From Actinomadura physcomitrii (GTDB lineage Bacteria; Actinomycetota; Actinomycetes; Streptosporangiales; Streptosporangiaceae), in the NCBI RefSeq assembly GCF_008923205.2, contig NZ_WBMS02000050.1, positions 1 to 64,000 of the forward strand: DNA of 64,000 nt. The letters are read 5' to 3'. This document shows, piece by piece, positions 27,182-37,100 of this stretch. Both the position numbers and the translations under genes were made by a program. The number at the start of each line of letters is the position of its first letter. Position 1 is the first letter of the stretch. The notes beneath the pieces were generated by a model, which saw nothing but the letters and a program-made list of their open reading frames with translations, was not told where the DNA came from and searched no databases.

Positions 27182-28024
27182 GTGAGTCCCGAAAGCCAGG
27201 CATCCGAGGCACTCCCGTCGCGACGCCGCCGCGCCCCCCGCGGCGGCCGACATCGCGGCGACGAGTCCTTCCTGCTTCCCCCCGGATCCCCCGCGCTCGT
27301 CCTGGCCGTGCCCGGCCCCGCCCGGCAGGGCGGCACCGAGATCGCCGCCGAGCTCGCCCGGCTCGTGGAGATCGAGCACACCGGACAGCCCGCCCACGTC
27401 GCGCACCTGGACGGCGCGGACGGCGGCCTGCACGCCCTGCTGGCCGCCCTCGGCCGCCCGCAGGACGAGCTCGCGGCCGTCGTGGTGCCGATGTCCACCG
27501 GGCCCGACCCGGCCCTGGACGCCGCCGTCCGCGCCGCCGTCGCCTCCGCCCCGGTGCGCACCGTCGCCGCCGAGCCGCTCGGCCCCCACCCGCTCATCGC
27601 CGAGGCGCTGCACGACCGGCTCGCCGACGCGGGCCTCGCCCGCGCCGACCGCATCCGGATGATGACGATGGTGACCGCCGCGACCGGCGTCATCGTCGCC
27701 ACCCCCGGCGACGCGACCGCCGTCCGGCAGGCCGAGGTCACCAGCGTGCTGCTCGCCTCCCGGCTCGCCGCGCCCGTCTTCACCGCCTCGCTCGCCGACG
27801 AGGCCGGCATGCGGGCCGCCGGAGAGCAGCTGCGCGCCGCCGGCGCCGCGTCCGTCGCCGTCGCGCCGCACCTCATCGGCCCCGAGCCGGAGAGCCGCCT
27901 GGTCCCCGCCGCGGCCGCCGCCGTCGGCGCGGCGCACGCGGGCCCGCTCGGCGCCCACCCGGCCCTGGCGCGCCTCGCCGCCCTCCGCTACGTCGAGGCC
28001 CTGTCGCTGGCGCTGTCCCAATGA
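27182..28024 (+). CDS. CbiX/sirohydrochlorin chelatase-like protein lacking the catalytic His
   Basis: A 280-residue duplicated CbiX-type protein. Both halves are recognisable through A-E-P-L-G-P-H-P-L-I-A-E-A-L (first) and G-P-L-G-A-H-P-A-L-A-R-L-A-A-L-R-Y (second). In true chelatases the first strand ends in L-x-G-H-G-S-R with a catalytic His; here it reads L-A-V-P44-G-P-A-R, so the His is replaced by Pro. It may be a diverged chelatase, a metal-binding relative or inactive. GTG at 27182 begins after a run with no clear ribosome site, and the first 35 residues are Arg-rich. No cobalamin or siroheme genes are nearby. Confidence 0.7.
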   Translation: MSPESQASEALPSRRRRAPRGGRHRGDESFLLPPGSPALVLAVPGPARQGGTEIAAELARLVEIEHTGQPAHVAHLDGADGGLHALLAALGRPQDELAAVVVPMSTGPDPALDAAVRAAVASAPVRTVAAEPLGPHPLIAEALHDRLADAGLARADRIRMMTMVTAATGVIVATPGDATAVRQAEVTSVLLASRLAAPVFTASLADEAGMRAAGEQLRAAGAASVAVAPHLIGPEPESRLVPAAAAAVGAAHAGPLGAHPALARLAALRYVEALSLALSQ

Positions 28025-28207
28025 CATTGCCCTTGGCGTCAGGCCGTTAGACGGCCTTCCTCCGGCGGGCAATGTGTGCGATCGCAGCATCGCTCCGACT
28101 CGCCCTGGGGGCTCGCTGCGCGATCGGATTCTTGCTTCGCTCGAATCCGGCTTCGCACGCGATCGCGACGGTTCCGGTCGGGCGCGGGGCTGGGGCGGGG
28201 GCTGGGC
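28022..28207 (-). repeat. Dispersed structured intergenic repeat, copy at 28 kb (inverted)
   Basis: The gap between 28025 and 28313 has no supportable gene. Its first 185 bases match, in reverse complement, the repeats at the right end of the window. Two hairpins are present: AGGCCGT-TAG-ACGGCCT (28041-28057) just past the chelatase-like stop, and CGGATTC/GAATCCG (28125-28131 with 28143-28149). The first hairpin could also end transcription of the upstream gene. Stem sequences differ from the other copies by paired changes. The remaining 100 bases are GC-rich with no clear feature. Confidence 0.85.
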
Positions 28208-28313
28208 GGTGCGCGCCCCTGGACGGGCGATCCCGGCCGATTTCGGTTGGGCGCGGTCTCAGACGGGCCGTCCCGGCCGGGCGGTTTGCGCCCGGCCGGG
28301 AATCGGTCGGCGG

Positions 28314-29108
28314 TCAGCGGTTCTTGAAGTGCGGTGGGCGTTTCTGCATCGTCGCGGTCATGCCCTCGGCCAGGTCCTCGGTGAAGAACGCCAGGGCCTG
28401 GACGCCGGTCTCCGCGGCGATCTGCCGGCGCAGGCCGGGGACGTCCAGGGACATGTTCAGCAGTTCCTTCGTCCGGCTCAGCCCGTACGGGGACGCGGCC
28501 AGCAGCTCGTCGGCGAGCGCCTGCGCGGCGTCGAGGTCGCCGCCCTCCGCGCACACCTCGTTGACGAGCCCGAGGGCCTCGGCGCGGGCCGCGTCGAGGC
28601 GCTGCGCCCGGTAGCAGATCTCCGCGGCCTTCGCCGGGCCGACGAGGCGCGGCAGCAGCCAGGACAGCCCGCAGTCCCCGGCCGACAGGCCGAGGTTCAC
28701 GAACGGGACGACGAACCGGGTGGTCGGGTCCGCGACCCGCAGGTCGCAGGCCAGCGCCCAGGAGACGCCCATGCCCGCGACCGGGCCGTGCAGCGCCGCG
28801 ATCACCGGCTGCGGGATCTCCCGCAGCCGCGCGGTGACCTCGCCGCCGCGGGCGATGCCGCGGTACAGCCGCTGGGCGCGGCCCTCGTCGGTCTTCTGGC
28901 CCGGGTCGCCCTGGATGTCCATGCCCGAGCAGAAGCCGCGGCCGTCCCCGGTGAGCACGACGACCCGGGTGGACGGGTCGCGTTGCAGCTCGTTGAGGAC
29001 GTCGAGCATCCGCTCGGTCAGCGCGCCGTCGACGGCGTTCAGCCGCTCCGGGCGGGACAGGGCGATGGTGAGCACCCCGTCCCGCCGGTCGAGCCTGATC
29101 CCGTCCAA
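28314..29108 (-). CDS. Enoyl-CoA hydratase/isomerase (crotonase) family protein
   Basis: A 264-residue crotonase-fold protein (G-R-G-F-C-S-G-M-D oxyanion loop; A-A-L-H-G-P-V-A-G-M-G second loop). At the sites of the two hydratase glutamates this protein has other residues (G-V-S-W-A-L-A-C-D and P-F-V-N-L-G-L), so simple enoyl-CoA hydration is doubtful and another acyl-CoA reaction is possible. TTG start at 29108 lies four bases after the stop of the SDR gene, with no clear ribosome site, suggesting coupled translation. Together the two genes look like part of a beta-oxidation-type or steroid side-chain pathway. Confidence 0.82.
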   Translation of the reverse strand: MDGIRLDRRDGVLTIALSRPERLNAVDGALTERMLDVLNELQRDPSTRVVVLTGDGRGFCSGMDIQGDPGQKTDEGRAQRLYRGIARGGEVTARLREIPQPVIAALHGPVAGMGVSWALACDLRVADPTTRFVVPFVNLGLSAGDCGLSWLLPRLVGPAKAAEICYRAQRLDAARAEALGLVNEVCAEGGDLDAAQALADELLAASPYGLSRTKELLNMSLDVPGLRRQIAAETGVQALAFFTEDLAEGMTATMQKRPPHFKNR

Positions 29109-29112
29109 CGGC

Positions 29113-30015
29113 TCAGGAGGTCAGCTGCTGGATGAGCGGGCCCATCTGCTCCATCGGGTTCTTGAACACCGCGAGCGGCTCGCTCGCGTTGATCGCGGCC
29201 CAGTTGTCGCGGACGGCCTCGACGGACAGGGTCTCCTTCTGCCCGTAGCCGGGGCCCTCCGCCACGAAGATCTTGGCGATCCGGCCGCCGCCGACGGTGT
29301 AGACCTCGCCGGAGTCCTCGTTGGACTCGTGCACGAGGAAGGCGACCAGGGGGGTGACCTGGTCGACGCCGAGCTTGTCGGCGAAGTCGGCGGGCAGCAG
29401 GTCCTCGGTCATCCGGGTCCAGGCGACCGGCGCGATGGCGTTGGCCTTGATGTTGTACTTGGCGCCCTCGTGGGCGAGGGTCTTGGTGAACCCGACCAGG
29501 CCCATCTTCGCGGTGGCGTAGTTGGCCTGGCCGAAGTTGCCGAACAGGCCGGCCGGCGACGAGGTGTTGACGATGCGGCCGTAGGCGTTGTCGCGCAGGT
29601 GCGGCCAGGCGGCGCTGGAGACCAGGAACGAGCCGCGCAGGTGCACGGCGATGACCGCGTCGAACTCCTCGACGGTCATGTTCTTGAACGACTTGTCGCG
29701 CAGGATGCCCGCGTTGTTGATGACGATGTCGACCTTGCCGAACGCGTCGAGCGCGGTCTGCACGATCGCCTTGGCGCCCTCGGGGGTCGCGACGTTGTCG
29801 GGGTTGGCGACGGCCTCGCCGCCGTTCTTCTTGATCTCGTCCACGACCTCCTGGGCGGGGCCGGCGGAGGCGCCGACACCGGAGCGGTCGCCGCCGAGGT
29901 CGTTGACGACGACCTTCGCACCGCGCGCGGCGAGCTCCAGCGCGTGCCGGCGGCCGAGGCCGTGGCCCGCCCCGGTCACGACCGCGACACGGCCGTCGTA
30001 GCGCAGTTCCGACAT
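29113..30015 (-). CDS. SDR family (R)-3-hydroxyacyl-CoA dehydrogenase-like protein
   Basis: A 300-residue short-chain dehydrogenase. Cofactor motif T-G-A-G-H-G-L-G (14-21), N-N-A-G (100-103), catalytic S153, Y166 and K170. It resembles the dehydrogenase part of peroxisomal multifunctional enzyme type 2 (V-V-N-D-L-G-G-D after the first helix; extended C-terminus beyond 250). ATG 30015 has GAGGAG six bases upstream and is preferred to the in-frame ATG at 30036. First gene of a two-gene operon with the crotonase; 250 bases separate it from a divergent gene. Confidence 0.88.
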   Translation of the reverse strand: MSELRYDGRVAVVTGAGHGLGRRHALELAARGAKVVVNDLGGDRSGVGASAGPAQEVVDEIKKNGGEAVANPDNVATPEGAKAIVQTALDAFGKVDIVINNAGILRDKSFKNMTVEEFDAVIAVHLRGSFLVSSAAWPHLRDNAYGRIVNTSSPAGLFGNFGQANYATAKMGLVGFTKTLAHEGAKYNIKANAIAPVAWTRMTEDLLPADFADKLGVDQVTPLVAFLVHESNEDSGEVYTVGGGRIAKIFVAEGPGYGQKETLSVEAVRDNWAAINASEPLAVFKNPMEQMGPLIQQLTS

Positions 30016-30265
30016 CTCTGTCTCCTCACATCGCACCGACTACGCCCCCAGGTAATCATCCGGGGGTTACCCAGTGGTACCACTAAACCGAATCCCGCTC
30101 GGCCTCGGCCCCCTCCGATCTCTCCCCGCGGGGAGCAGCGTGCTCCGTGGGACTTCAGTGAAACTTGCGGCAAATGCCGCATTTTCCGGGGCGTGCGGCG
30201 TAGTGTCCTCACCCACCCGGCCCGGTCCGCACAGGTGCCGCCTCGACATCGGAGGTCCCGTCTCG

Positions 30266-31345
30266 ATGAGCCCTGCCGACGCGTCCAGCGCCCCCCGCCC
30301 GTACCGCGTCGTGCAGTGGGCGACCGGCACGCTCGGCCGCGCCGTGATCCGCGGCGTCCTCGACCGCCCCGGCCTGGAGCTCGCCGGCGTCTGGGTGCAC
30401 TCCCCCGCCAAGGACGGCGCCGACGCGGGCCTGCTCAGCGGCCGCGCCGCCACCGGCGTCACCGCCACCCGCGACCTCGACGCCATCCTCGACCTCGACG
30501 CCGACTGCGTCGTCTACGCCCCCGGGCGCACCGGCGACCCGCTCACCGACCTCGACACCGTCTGCGCGCTGCTCGCGTCCGGCAAGAACGTGATCGCGAC
30601 GAACGGCCTGGTCTATCCGCAGGCGCACGGGCCGTCCCTGGTGGAGGAGCTGGAGCGGGCCTGCAAGCAGGGCGGCTCGTCGGTGCACGGCACCGGCTTC
30701 AACACCGGGTTCATGGCGGACGTGATGCCGCTGGTGCTGTCCCGGCTGTCGCGCCGGATCACCCACGTCTACTCGCGCGAGTGCTCCGACTTCTCGCGGC
30801 ACCCGTCCTGGCGGATGGTGCACCACATGGTCGGGTTCGGCCGCGACGAGGAGAAGTTCCTGCGCGCGCTGCGCCCCAAGCGCACCGCGATGCGTCTGCT
30901 GTACACCGAGAGCCTGCACCTCGTCGCCGCCGGGCTCGGCGTGGACCTCGACGAGATCGACGTGGACGTCGACTACCGGCTCGCCGGCACCGACCTGGAG
31001 ATCACCGCCGGCCGGATCCCGCGCGGCACCGTCGCCGCGGCGCGCTGGACGTTCAGCGGGCTGGCCGGCGGGCGGCCGGTGATCAGCGTCGAGGTGATCC
31101 ACAAGGCGGACGCCGCGCGGATCCCCGACTGGGGCGACCCCGGGCACTCGGTGCGGGTGCACGGCCGCCCGTCGATCACGTTCACCACCGACGACGAGTG
31201 GGTGTCCGACGAGGTCACCGCCGCCGCGGTGCACGCGCTGAACTCGATCCCCGTCGTGTGCGCCGCCGAGCCCGGCATCCGCACCTACCTGGACTTACCG
31301 CCGGTCACCGGGCGGATGGACGCCACCGCCCCCGGCGGCTTGTGA
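30266..31345 (+). CDS. DapB-like NAD(P)-dependent amine/amino acid dehydrogenase family protein
   Basis: A 359-residue protein whose N-terminal Rossmann domain (V-V-Q-W-A-T-G-T-L-G-R-A-V-I-R, residues about 14-28) is of the dihydrodipicolinate-reductase type, with a longer C-terminal domain as in 2,4-diaminopentanoate dehydrogenase relatives. G-F-N-T-G-F and the H-H-M-V-G-F-G-R-D-E-E-K segment are typical of these actinobacterial proteins. ATG 30266 follows GGAGG by about ten bases. Codon 344 (31295-31297) is TTA, a codon that is rare in such genomes. Substrate unknown. Confidence 0.78.
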   Translation: MSPADASSAPRPYRVVQWATGTLGRAVIRGVLDRPGLELAGVWVHSPAKDGADAGLLSGRAATGVTATRDLDAILDLDADCVVYAPGRTGDPLTDLDTVCALLASGKNVIATNGLVYPQAHGPSLVEELERACKQGGSSVHGTGFNTGFMADVMPLVLSRLSRRITHVYSRECSDFSRHPSWRMVHHMVGFGRDEEKFLRALRPKRTAMRLLYTESLHLVAAGLGVDLDEIDVDVDYRLAGTDLEITAGRIPRGTVAAARWTFSGLAGGRPVISVEVIHKADAARIPDWGDPGHSVRVHGRPSITFTTDDEWVSDEVTAAAVHALNSIPVVCAAEPGIRTYLDLPPVTGRMDATAPGGL

Positions 31346-31363
31346 CACGCCGCCCCCGCGCGG

Positions 31364-32023
31364 TCAAGGGAGCGTCTGCTCCACGCGGGACTCCCCCTCG
31401 GCCTCGGCCTCCTCCTCGGCCTCCCGGCGGTGCTTGCGGACGCTCCACACCACGATCGCGACGACCGCGATCACCGCGAGCCCGATCGCGAGCCCGCGAC
31501 CGGCCCACTGCGCGGCCCGGTCGAACGCCTCGCCGGCGAAGTAGCCGCCGAGCGTGAACGTCACCACCCAGGTCAGGCCGCCGAGGAAGTTGAACAGCAG
31601 GAACTTCGGATACGGCAGCCGGGAGCCGCCCGCCAGCGCGGGCATCAGCGCCCGCAGCAGCGCGGTGAACCGGCCGATGAACACCGCGATGGCGCCGCGC
31701 CGCCGGATGAGGTCCTGCGCGCCCTCCACCTTCGCGCGGTGCTTGGCCACCGCCCGGATGTCCAGCAGCCGCGGCCCGTACCTCTTGCCGATCTCGTAGC
31801 CGACCGAGTCGCCGGCGACCGCCGCGACGACCCCGATGACCAGCAGCAGCGGCAGCGAGAGGGTGTCCTGGCTGGCCAGCACACCGCCGACCACCACGGC
31901 CGTCTCGCCGGGGAACACGAACCCGACGAACAGCGCCGCCTCCGCGAACACCAGCGCGGCGATCAGCCCGTAGACCAGGCCGGGCGGCAGGCCGTCCACC
32001 AGGGTGTTGAAAGTCTCGAGCAT
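31364..32023 (-). CDS. DedA family membrane protein
   Basis: A 219-residue SNARE-associated/DedA (VTT domain) protein with about five hydrophobic segments. Family motifs are present: F-P-G-E-T-A (re-entrant loop, about 40-45), G-D-S-V-G-Y-E-I-G-K-R-Y-G, and G-R-F-T-A-L-L-R-A-L-M-P-A-L-A-G with the two conserved arginines. DedA proteins are linked to lipid transport across the membrane and envelope homeostasis. The C-terminus is highly charged (Glu-rich). ATG 32023 is preceded by GGCGGGGA. Confidence 0.88.
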   Translation of the reverse strand: MLETFNTLVDGLPPGLVYGLIAALVFAEAALFVGFVFPGETAVVVGGVLASQDTLSLPLLLVIGVVAAVAGDSVGYEIGKRYGPRLLDIRAVAKHRAKVEGAQDLIRRRGAIAVFIGRFTALLRALMPALAGGSRLPYPKFLLFNFLGGLTWVVTFTLGGYFAGEAFDRAAQWAGRGLAIGLAVIAVVAIVVWSVRKHRREAEEEAEAEGESRVEQTLP

Positions 32024-32259
32024 GGTCCCCCGCCATCTCGTCCGTCCGGGGCCGCCTCCGGCTGCCGGCCCCTGCTGCGTGCCATGCGATCGTGCGTGCC
32101 CGTTTAGCGCGGGCCGCCGACGGTAATCGTATGCGCGGGGCCGGTGGTCCAGGATCCCCCGGAAGGACGACTTGCCACTGGCCGAAACGGCGTGCGGACC
32201 GGCGGCCGTCTCCTCCCAGGGGCGGGCCCGCACCGGGTGACTTTCGGAAGGAACCGGAC

Positions 32260-33180
32260 ATGACCGCACAGGAAGTCGAGCGGGGCCGCTTCGTCCGGCA
32301 GCAGAACCGGTTCACGGACCGGATCACCGCCGACGGCTCGAGCGGGTACCCGGCGGAGGCCGGCCGGTACCGGCTGTTCGTCTCCTACGCCTGCCCGTGG
32401 GCGCACCGCTCGCTGATCGTCCGGCGGCTGCTCGGCCTGGAGGACGCGCTGCCCGTCGCCGTCGTCGACCCGATCCGGGACGAGCGCGGCTGGCGGTTCC
32501 CCGACCGCGACCCGGTCACCGGCGCCGTGTTCCTGTCCGAGCTGTACCTGGCGAGCGACCCGTCCTTCGAGGGCCGCTACACCGTCCCGTGCATCTGGGA
32601 CACCGTGACGGGACGCCTGGTCACCAACGACTTCCCCACCATCACCACGATGCTGGAGACCGAGTTCACCGCGCTGCACCGCGACGGTGCCCCCGACCTG
32701 TACCCCGAGGCGCTGCGCCCGGAGATCGACGAGCTGGACGACCTCGTCTACCACACCGTCAACAACGGCGTCTACAAGGCCGGCTTCGCCACCGCGCAGG
32801 ACGCCTACGAAGAGGCGTTCGACGCGCTCTTCGCCACCTTCGACCGGCTGGAGGAGCGGCTCGCCGGCCGCCGCTACCTGCTCGGCGACCGCATCACCGA
32901 GGCCGACGTCCGCCTCTACCCGACGCTCGCCCGCTTCGACGCCGTCTACTACTCGCACTTCAAGTGCAACCTGCGCCGCCTCGTCGACTACCCGAACCTC
33001 TGGGCGTACGCCCGCGACCTCTACTCCGTCCCGGCGTTCGGCGAGACGACGAACTTCGACCACATCAAACGGCACTACTACGTCACGCAGCGCAACATCA
33101 ACCCGTCCGGAGTCGTCCCGAAGGGCCCGCTCATCGACTGGACGGCCCCGCACGGCCGCGGCGCGGACAGCGGAGCCTGA
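32260..33180 (+). CDS. Glutathione S-transferase omega-type / S-glutathionyl-hydroquinone reductase family protein
   Basis: A 306-residue thioredoxin-fold plus all-helical protein of the Xi/GS-hydroquinone reductase family. The nucleophile is Cys45 in Y-A-C-P-W-A-H-R; downstream the N-D-F-P-T-I-T-T-M segment and the conserved tyrosines of the V-Y-Y-S-H-F-K-C-N region fit the family. ATG 32260 follows GGAAGGAA by about nine bases. Actinobacteria use mycothiol instead of glutathione, so the physiological thiol is probably mycothiol; that is inference. Monocistronic. Confidence 0.85.
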   Translation: MTAQEVERGRFVRQQNRFTDRITADGSSGYPAEAGRYRLFVSYACPWAHRSLIVRRLLGLEDALPVAVVDPIRDERGWRFPDRDPVTGAVFLSELYLASDPSFEGRYTVPCIWDTVTGRLVTNDFPTITTMLETEFTALHRDGAPDLYPEALRPEIDELDDLVYHTVNNGVYKAGFATAQDAYEEAFDALFATFDRLEERLAGRRYLLGDRITEADVRLYPTLARFDAVYYSHFKCNLRRLVDYPNLWAYARDLYSVPAFGETTNFDHIKRHYYVTQRNINPSGVVPKGPLIDWTAPHGRGADSGA

Positions 33181-33285
33181 CACCGGGAACCGAACGCCGC
33201 TCACTCCACGTCGTACCGGTCACACCCGTCGTTATGCTGGCGGATCTCCGGAACGATCTCGATGTGAGAGGCAGTACCTCCGACA

Positions 33286-33957
33286 ATGCGCAGCCAGTTC
33301 TTCGGAAACATGGACCAGGGGCAGCAGCTCCCCGGCCACTTCGCCCTCCAGAACTCCAAGATGCTCCGCGTCCACCTCAACGGGGACGTCCTGGCCCGGC
33401 AGGGCTCCATGGTCGCCTTCCAGGGCCAGATGGAGTTCGACTACGAGGGCGCCGGAGGCATCGGCAAGTTCATCAAGAAGGCCGTCACCGGCGAGGGCGT
33501 CCCGCTGATGCGCGTCCGCGGGCAGGGCCTGCTGTTCGTCGCGCACGACGCCGCCGACATCCACCTGTTCTACCTGGAGAACGAGGGCCTGACCGTCAAC
33601 GGCGCCAACATCCTCGCCTACGACTCGCACCTGCAGTCCGACATCCAGCGCGTCCAGGGCGCCGGCATCGCCGCGGGCGGCCTGTTCAACACCACCCTGC
33701 AGGGCACCGGCTGGGTGGCGCTCACCACGCACGGCACCCCCGTCATGCTCGACTGCGGCCGCGCCCCCACGTTCGCCGACGGCCAGTCCGCGGTGGCGTG
33801 GAGCACCAGCCTCCAGGTCGGCGTCAACCGCACCTTCAAGGCCGCCGCGCTCATCGGCCGCGGCAGCGGCGAAGCCATGCAGCTCGCCTACCAGGGCCAG
33901 GGCTTCGTCCTCGTCCAGGCCAGCGAAGGCCCCACCGTTCCCCCGCACACGCACTGA
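33286..33957 (+). CDS. AIM24 family protein
   Basis: A 223-residue all-beta protein of the AIM24/TerD-like 'AIM24' family. Visible hallmarks are L-A-R-Q-G-S-M-V-A-F-Q-G, the V-P-L-M-R-V-R-G-Q-G-L-L-F-V-A segment, G-T-G-W-V-A-L-T-T-H-G and the final G-Q-G-F-V-L-V-Q-A-S-E. No signal peptide or transmembrane helix. Function in bacteria is not established. ATG at 33286. Confidence 0.87.
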   Translation: MRSQFFGNMDQGQQLPGHFALQNSKMLRVHLNGDVLARQGSMVAFQGQMEFDYEGAGGIGKFIKKAVTGEGVPLMRVRGQGLLFVAHDAADIHLFYLENEGLTVNGANILAYDSHLQSDIQRVQGAGIAAGGLFNTTLQGTGWVALTTHGTPVMLDCGRAPTFADGQSAVAWSTSLQVGVNRTFKAAALIGRGSGEAMQLAYQGQGFVLVQASEGPTVPPHTH

Positions 33958-33999
33958 GCCGAGGCGCGGCTGGTGACGTCGGTCACGCTTCGGGGTGGC

Positions 34000-34039
34000 G
34001 GATCTTGTCGGAGGCGCGGCCTCGGCTTCGGCAAGATCC
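34000..34039 (+). terminator. Inverted repeat downstream of the AIM24 gene
   Basis: GGATCTTG (34000-34007) is complementary to CAAGATCC (34032-34039), and the loop holds a second, imperfect GC-rich pairing (GGAGGC with GCCTCG). It lies 43 bases past the AIM24 stop, between it and kgd. There is no T-tract. Confidence 0.45.
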
Positions 34040-34160
34040 CTGTGGCCGCGGGGGAATGGAGGGCGATCGCAACGCGCTGGCATGGGAAGAGGTCAAGTGC
34101 GAGTAGCCTTGATAGGTCTCTTATCTCACCTGCGAGCAGCGGAAGAGGGCGATCTCCGCC

Positions 34161-37100
34161 GTGTCGACAGAGTCGTCGCAAACTAGTGCCGACCCAAGGA
34201 ACACAGATTTCGGTGCCAACGAGTGGCTGGTCGACGAGCTGTACCAGAAGTACCTCGAAGACCCGAACTCGGTTGACGAAGCCTGGTGGAACTTCTTCGC
34301 GGACTACCAGCCGGACACCCGGCCGGCGTCCGTGACCCCCGCGTCCCCCGGCGCACCCCAGCCGAGCACCGGAACGGCGGCCGGCGCGGCCGCCAACGGC
34401 ACCGCGGCCGCTCCGCCGACACCGCAGGCCCCGGTGTCGCCGCCGAAGGCCCCCGCCAAGCCGGCCGGCAAGGCCGGCGGGCCGGCGCCCAAGACCGACA
34501 AGCCGGCGCCGCCGCCGGTCCCGGCGGGCGCCGAGGAGGTCCGGCTGCGCGGCGTCGCCGCCCGGACGGCCACCAACATGGAGGCCAGCCTCGCGGTGCC
34601 GACCGCGACGAGCGTGCGCGCCGTGCCGGCCAAGCTGCTGATCGACAACCGCATCGTCATCAACAACCACCTCAAGCGCGGCCGCGGCGGGAAGGTCTCC
34701 TTCACGCACCTGATCGGCTACGCGATCGTCAAGGCGCTCGCGGCGATGCCGGAGATGAACGCCGCGTTCACCGAGGTGGACGGCAAGCCGGTGCTGATCA
34801 GGCCGGAGCACGTCAACTTCGGCCTGGCGATCGACCTGCAGAAGCCGGACGGCTCCCGGCAGCTGGTCGTGCCGAGCATCAAGGCCGCCGAGACGCTGGA
34901 CTTCCGCCAGTTCTGGGCCGCCTACGAGGAGATCGTCCGCAAGGCGCGCGGCAACAAGCTGACCCTGGAGGACTTCCAGGGCACCACGATCAGCCTGACG
35001 AACCCGGGCACGATCGGCACGGTCCACTCGGTGCCGCGGCTGATGCCCGGCCAGGGCACGATCATCGGCGTCGGCGCCATGGAGTACCCGGCCGAGTTCG
35101 CGGGGGCGTCCACCGACACCCTCGCCCGGATGGGGATCAGCAAGGTGATGACGCTGACCTCCACCTACGACCACCGGATCATCCAGGGCGCGCAGTCCGG
35201 CGACTTCCTGCGCCGCATCCACGAGCTGCTGCTCGGCGAGGACGGCTTCTACGACGAGATCTTCGAGGCGCTGCGCATCCCGTACGAGCCGGTGCGCTGG
35301 GTCAAGGACATCTCCGCCGGGCACGAGGACGACGTCGCCAAGATCGCCCGGGTGCACGAGCTGATCCACGCCTACCGGGTCCGCGGCCACCTGATGGCCG
35401 ACACCGACCCGCTGGAGTACAAGCAGCGCCGCCACCCCGACCTCGACATCCTCAAGCACGGCCTCACCCTGTGGGACCTGGAGCGCGAGTTCGCGACCGG
35501 CGGGTTCGGCGGCAAGCCGACCATGAAGCTGCGCGACATCCTCGGCGTGCTGCGGATGGCGTACTGCCGGACGGTCGGCATCGAGTACATGCACATCCAG
35601 GACCCAGAGGAGCGCGCCTGGATCCAGGCGCGCGTCGAGGTCCCGCACGACAAGCCGTCCCGCGAGGAGCAGCTGCACGTCCTGCGCCGGCTGAACAGCG
35701 CCGAGGCGTTCGAGACGTTCCTGCAGACCAAGTTCGTCGGGCAGAAGCGGTTCTCGCTGGAGGGCGGCGAGTCCGTCATCCCGCTGCTGGACTCGGTGAT
35801 CTCCGCGGCGGCGAAGGCCAGCCTGGACGAGGTCGTCATCGGGATGGCGCACCGCGGCCGGCTGAACGTGCTCGCCAACATCGTCGGCAAGTCCTACGGG
35901 CAGATCTTCGGCGAGTTCGAGGGCAACCTCGACCCGCGCAGCGCGCAGGGCTCCGGCGACGTGAAGTACCACCTCGGCGCGTCCGGCGACTTCGTCGCCG
36001 ACGACGGCTCGAAGATCCACACCGAGCTGGTCGCGAACCCGTCCCACCTGGAGACGGTCGACCCGGTGCTGGAGGGCGTCGTCCGCGCCAAGCAGGACCT
36101 CCTCGACGTCGGCGAGGCCGGGTTCACGGTGCTGCCGATCCTGATCCACGGCGACGCCGCGTTCGCCGGGCAGGGCGTGGTGGCCGAGACGCTGAACCTG
36201 TCGCAGCTGCGCGGCTACCGCACCGGCGGCACCGTGCACGTGATCATCAACAACCAGGTCGGGTTCACCACCGCGCCGGAGTACTCGCGGTCCAGCGTGT
36301 ACGCCACGGACGTGGCCCGGATGATCCAGGCGCCGATCTTCCACGTCAACGGCGACGACCCGGAGGCGTGCGCGCGGGTGGCGCGGCTGGCGTTCGAGTA
36401 CCGGCAGACGTTCAAGAAGGACGTCGTCATCGACATGGTCTGCTACCGGCGCCGGGGGCACAACGAGGGCGAGAACCCTTCGTTCACCCAGCCGCTGATG
36501 TACGACCTGATCGACGCCAAGCGCTCGGTGCGCAAGCTGTACACCGAGGCGCTGATCGGCCGCGGCGACATCACCGTCGAGGAGGCCGAGCAGGCGCTGC
36601 GCGACTACCAGGAGCAGCTGGAGCGGGCGTTCACCGAGACCCGCGAGGCCGTGAAGAAGCCGCTGGAGCCGGGCTCGGTCGTCAAGCCGGACGTCGAGGA
36701 GCGCATCCCGATCGACCACGGCAAGGCCGGCACCGCGATCCCGCAGGAGACCGTCAAGCGGATCATCGAGACGCAGGTCAGCCTGCCGGAGGGGTTCACC
36801 CCGCACCCGCGGCTGCAGCCGATCCTGCAGCGCCGCGCGCAGATGATCGAGGACGACGCGATCGACTGGGCGACCGGCGAGCTGCTGGCGATGGGCTCGC
36901 TGCTGATGGACGGCCACCCGGTCCGGCTCGTCGGGCAGGACACCCGGCGCGGCACGTTCGGGCAGCGGCACGCGGTGCTCGTCGACCGCAAGACCGGCGA
37001 GGAGTACACCCCGCTCAAGCAGTTCGGGCAGGGCGTGTCGAAGTTCTACGTGCACGACTCGCTGCTCAGCGAGTACGCGGCGATGGGCTTCGAGTACGGC

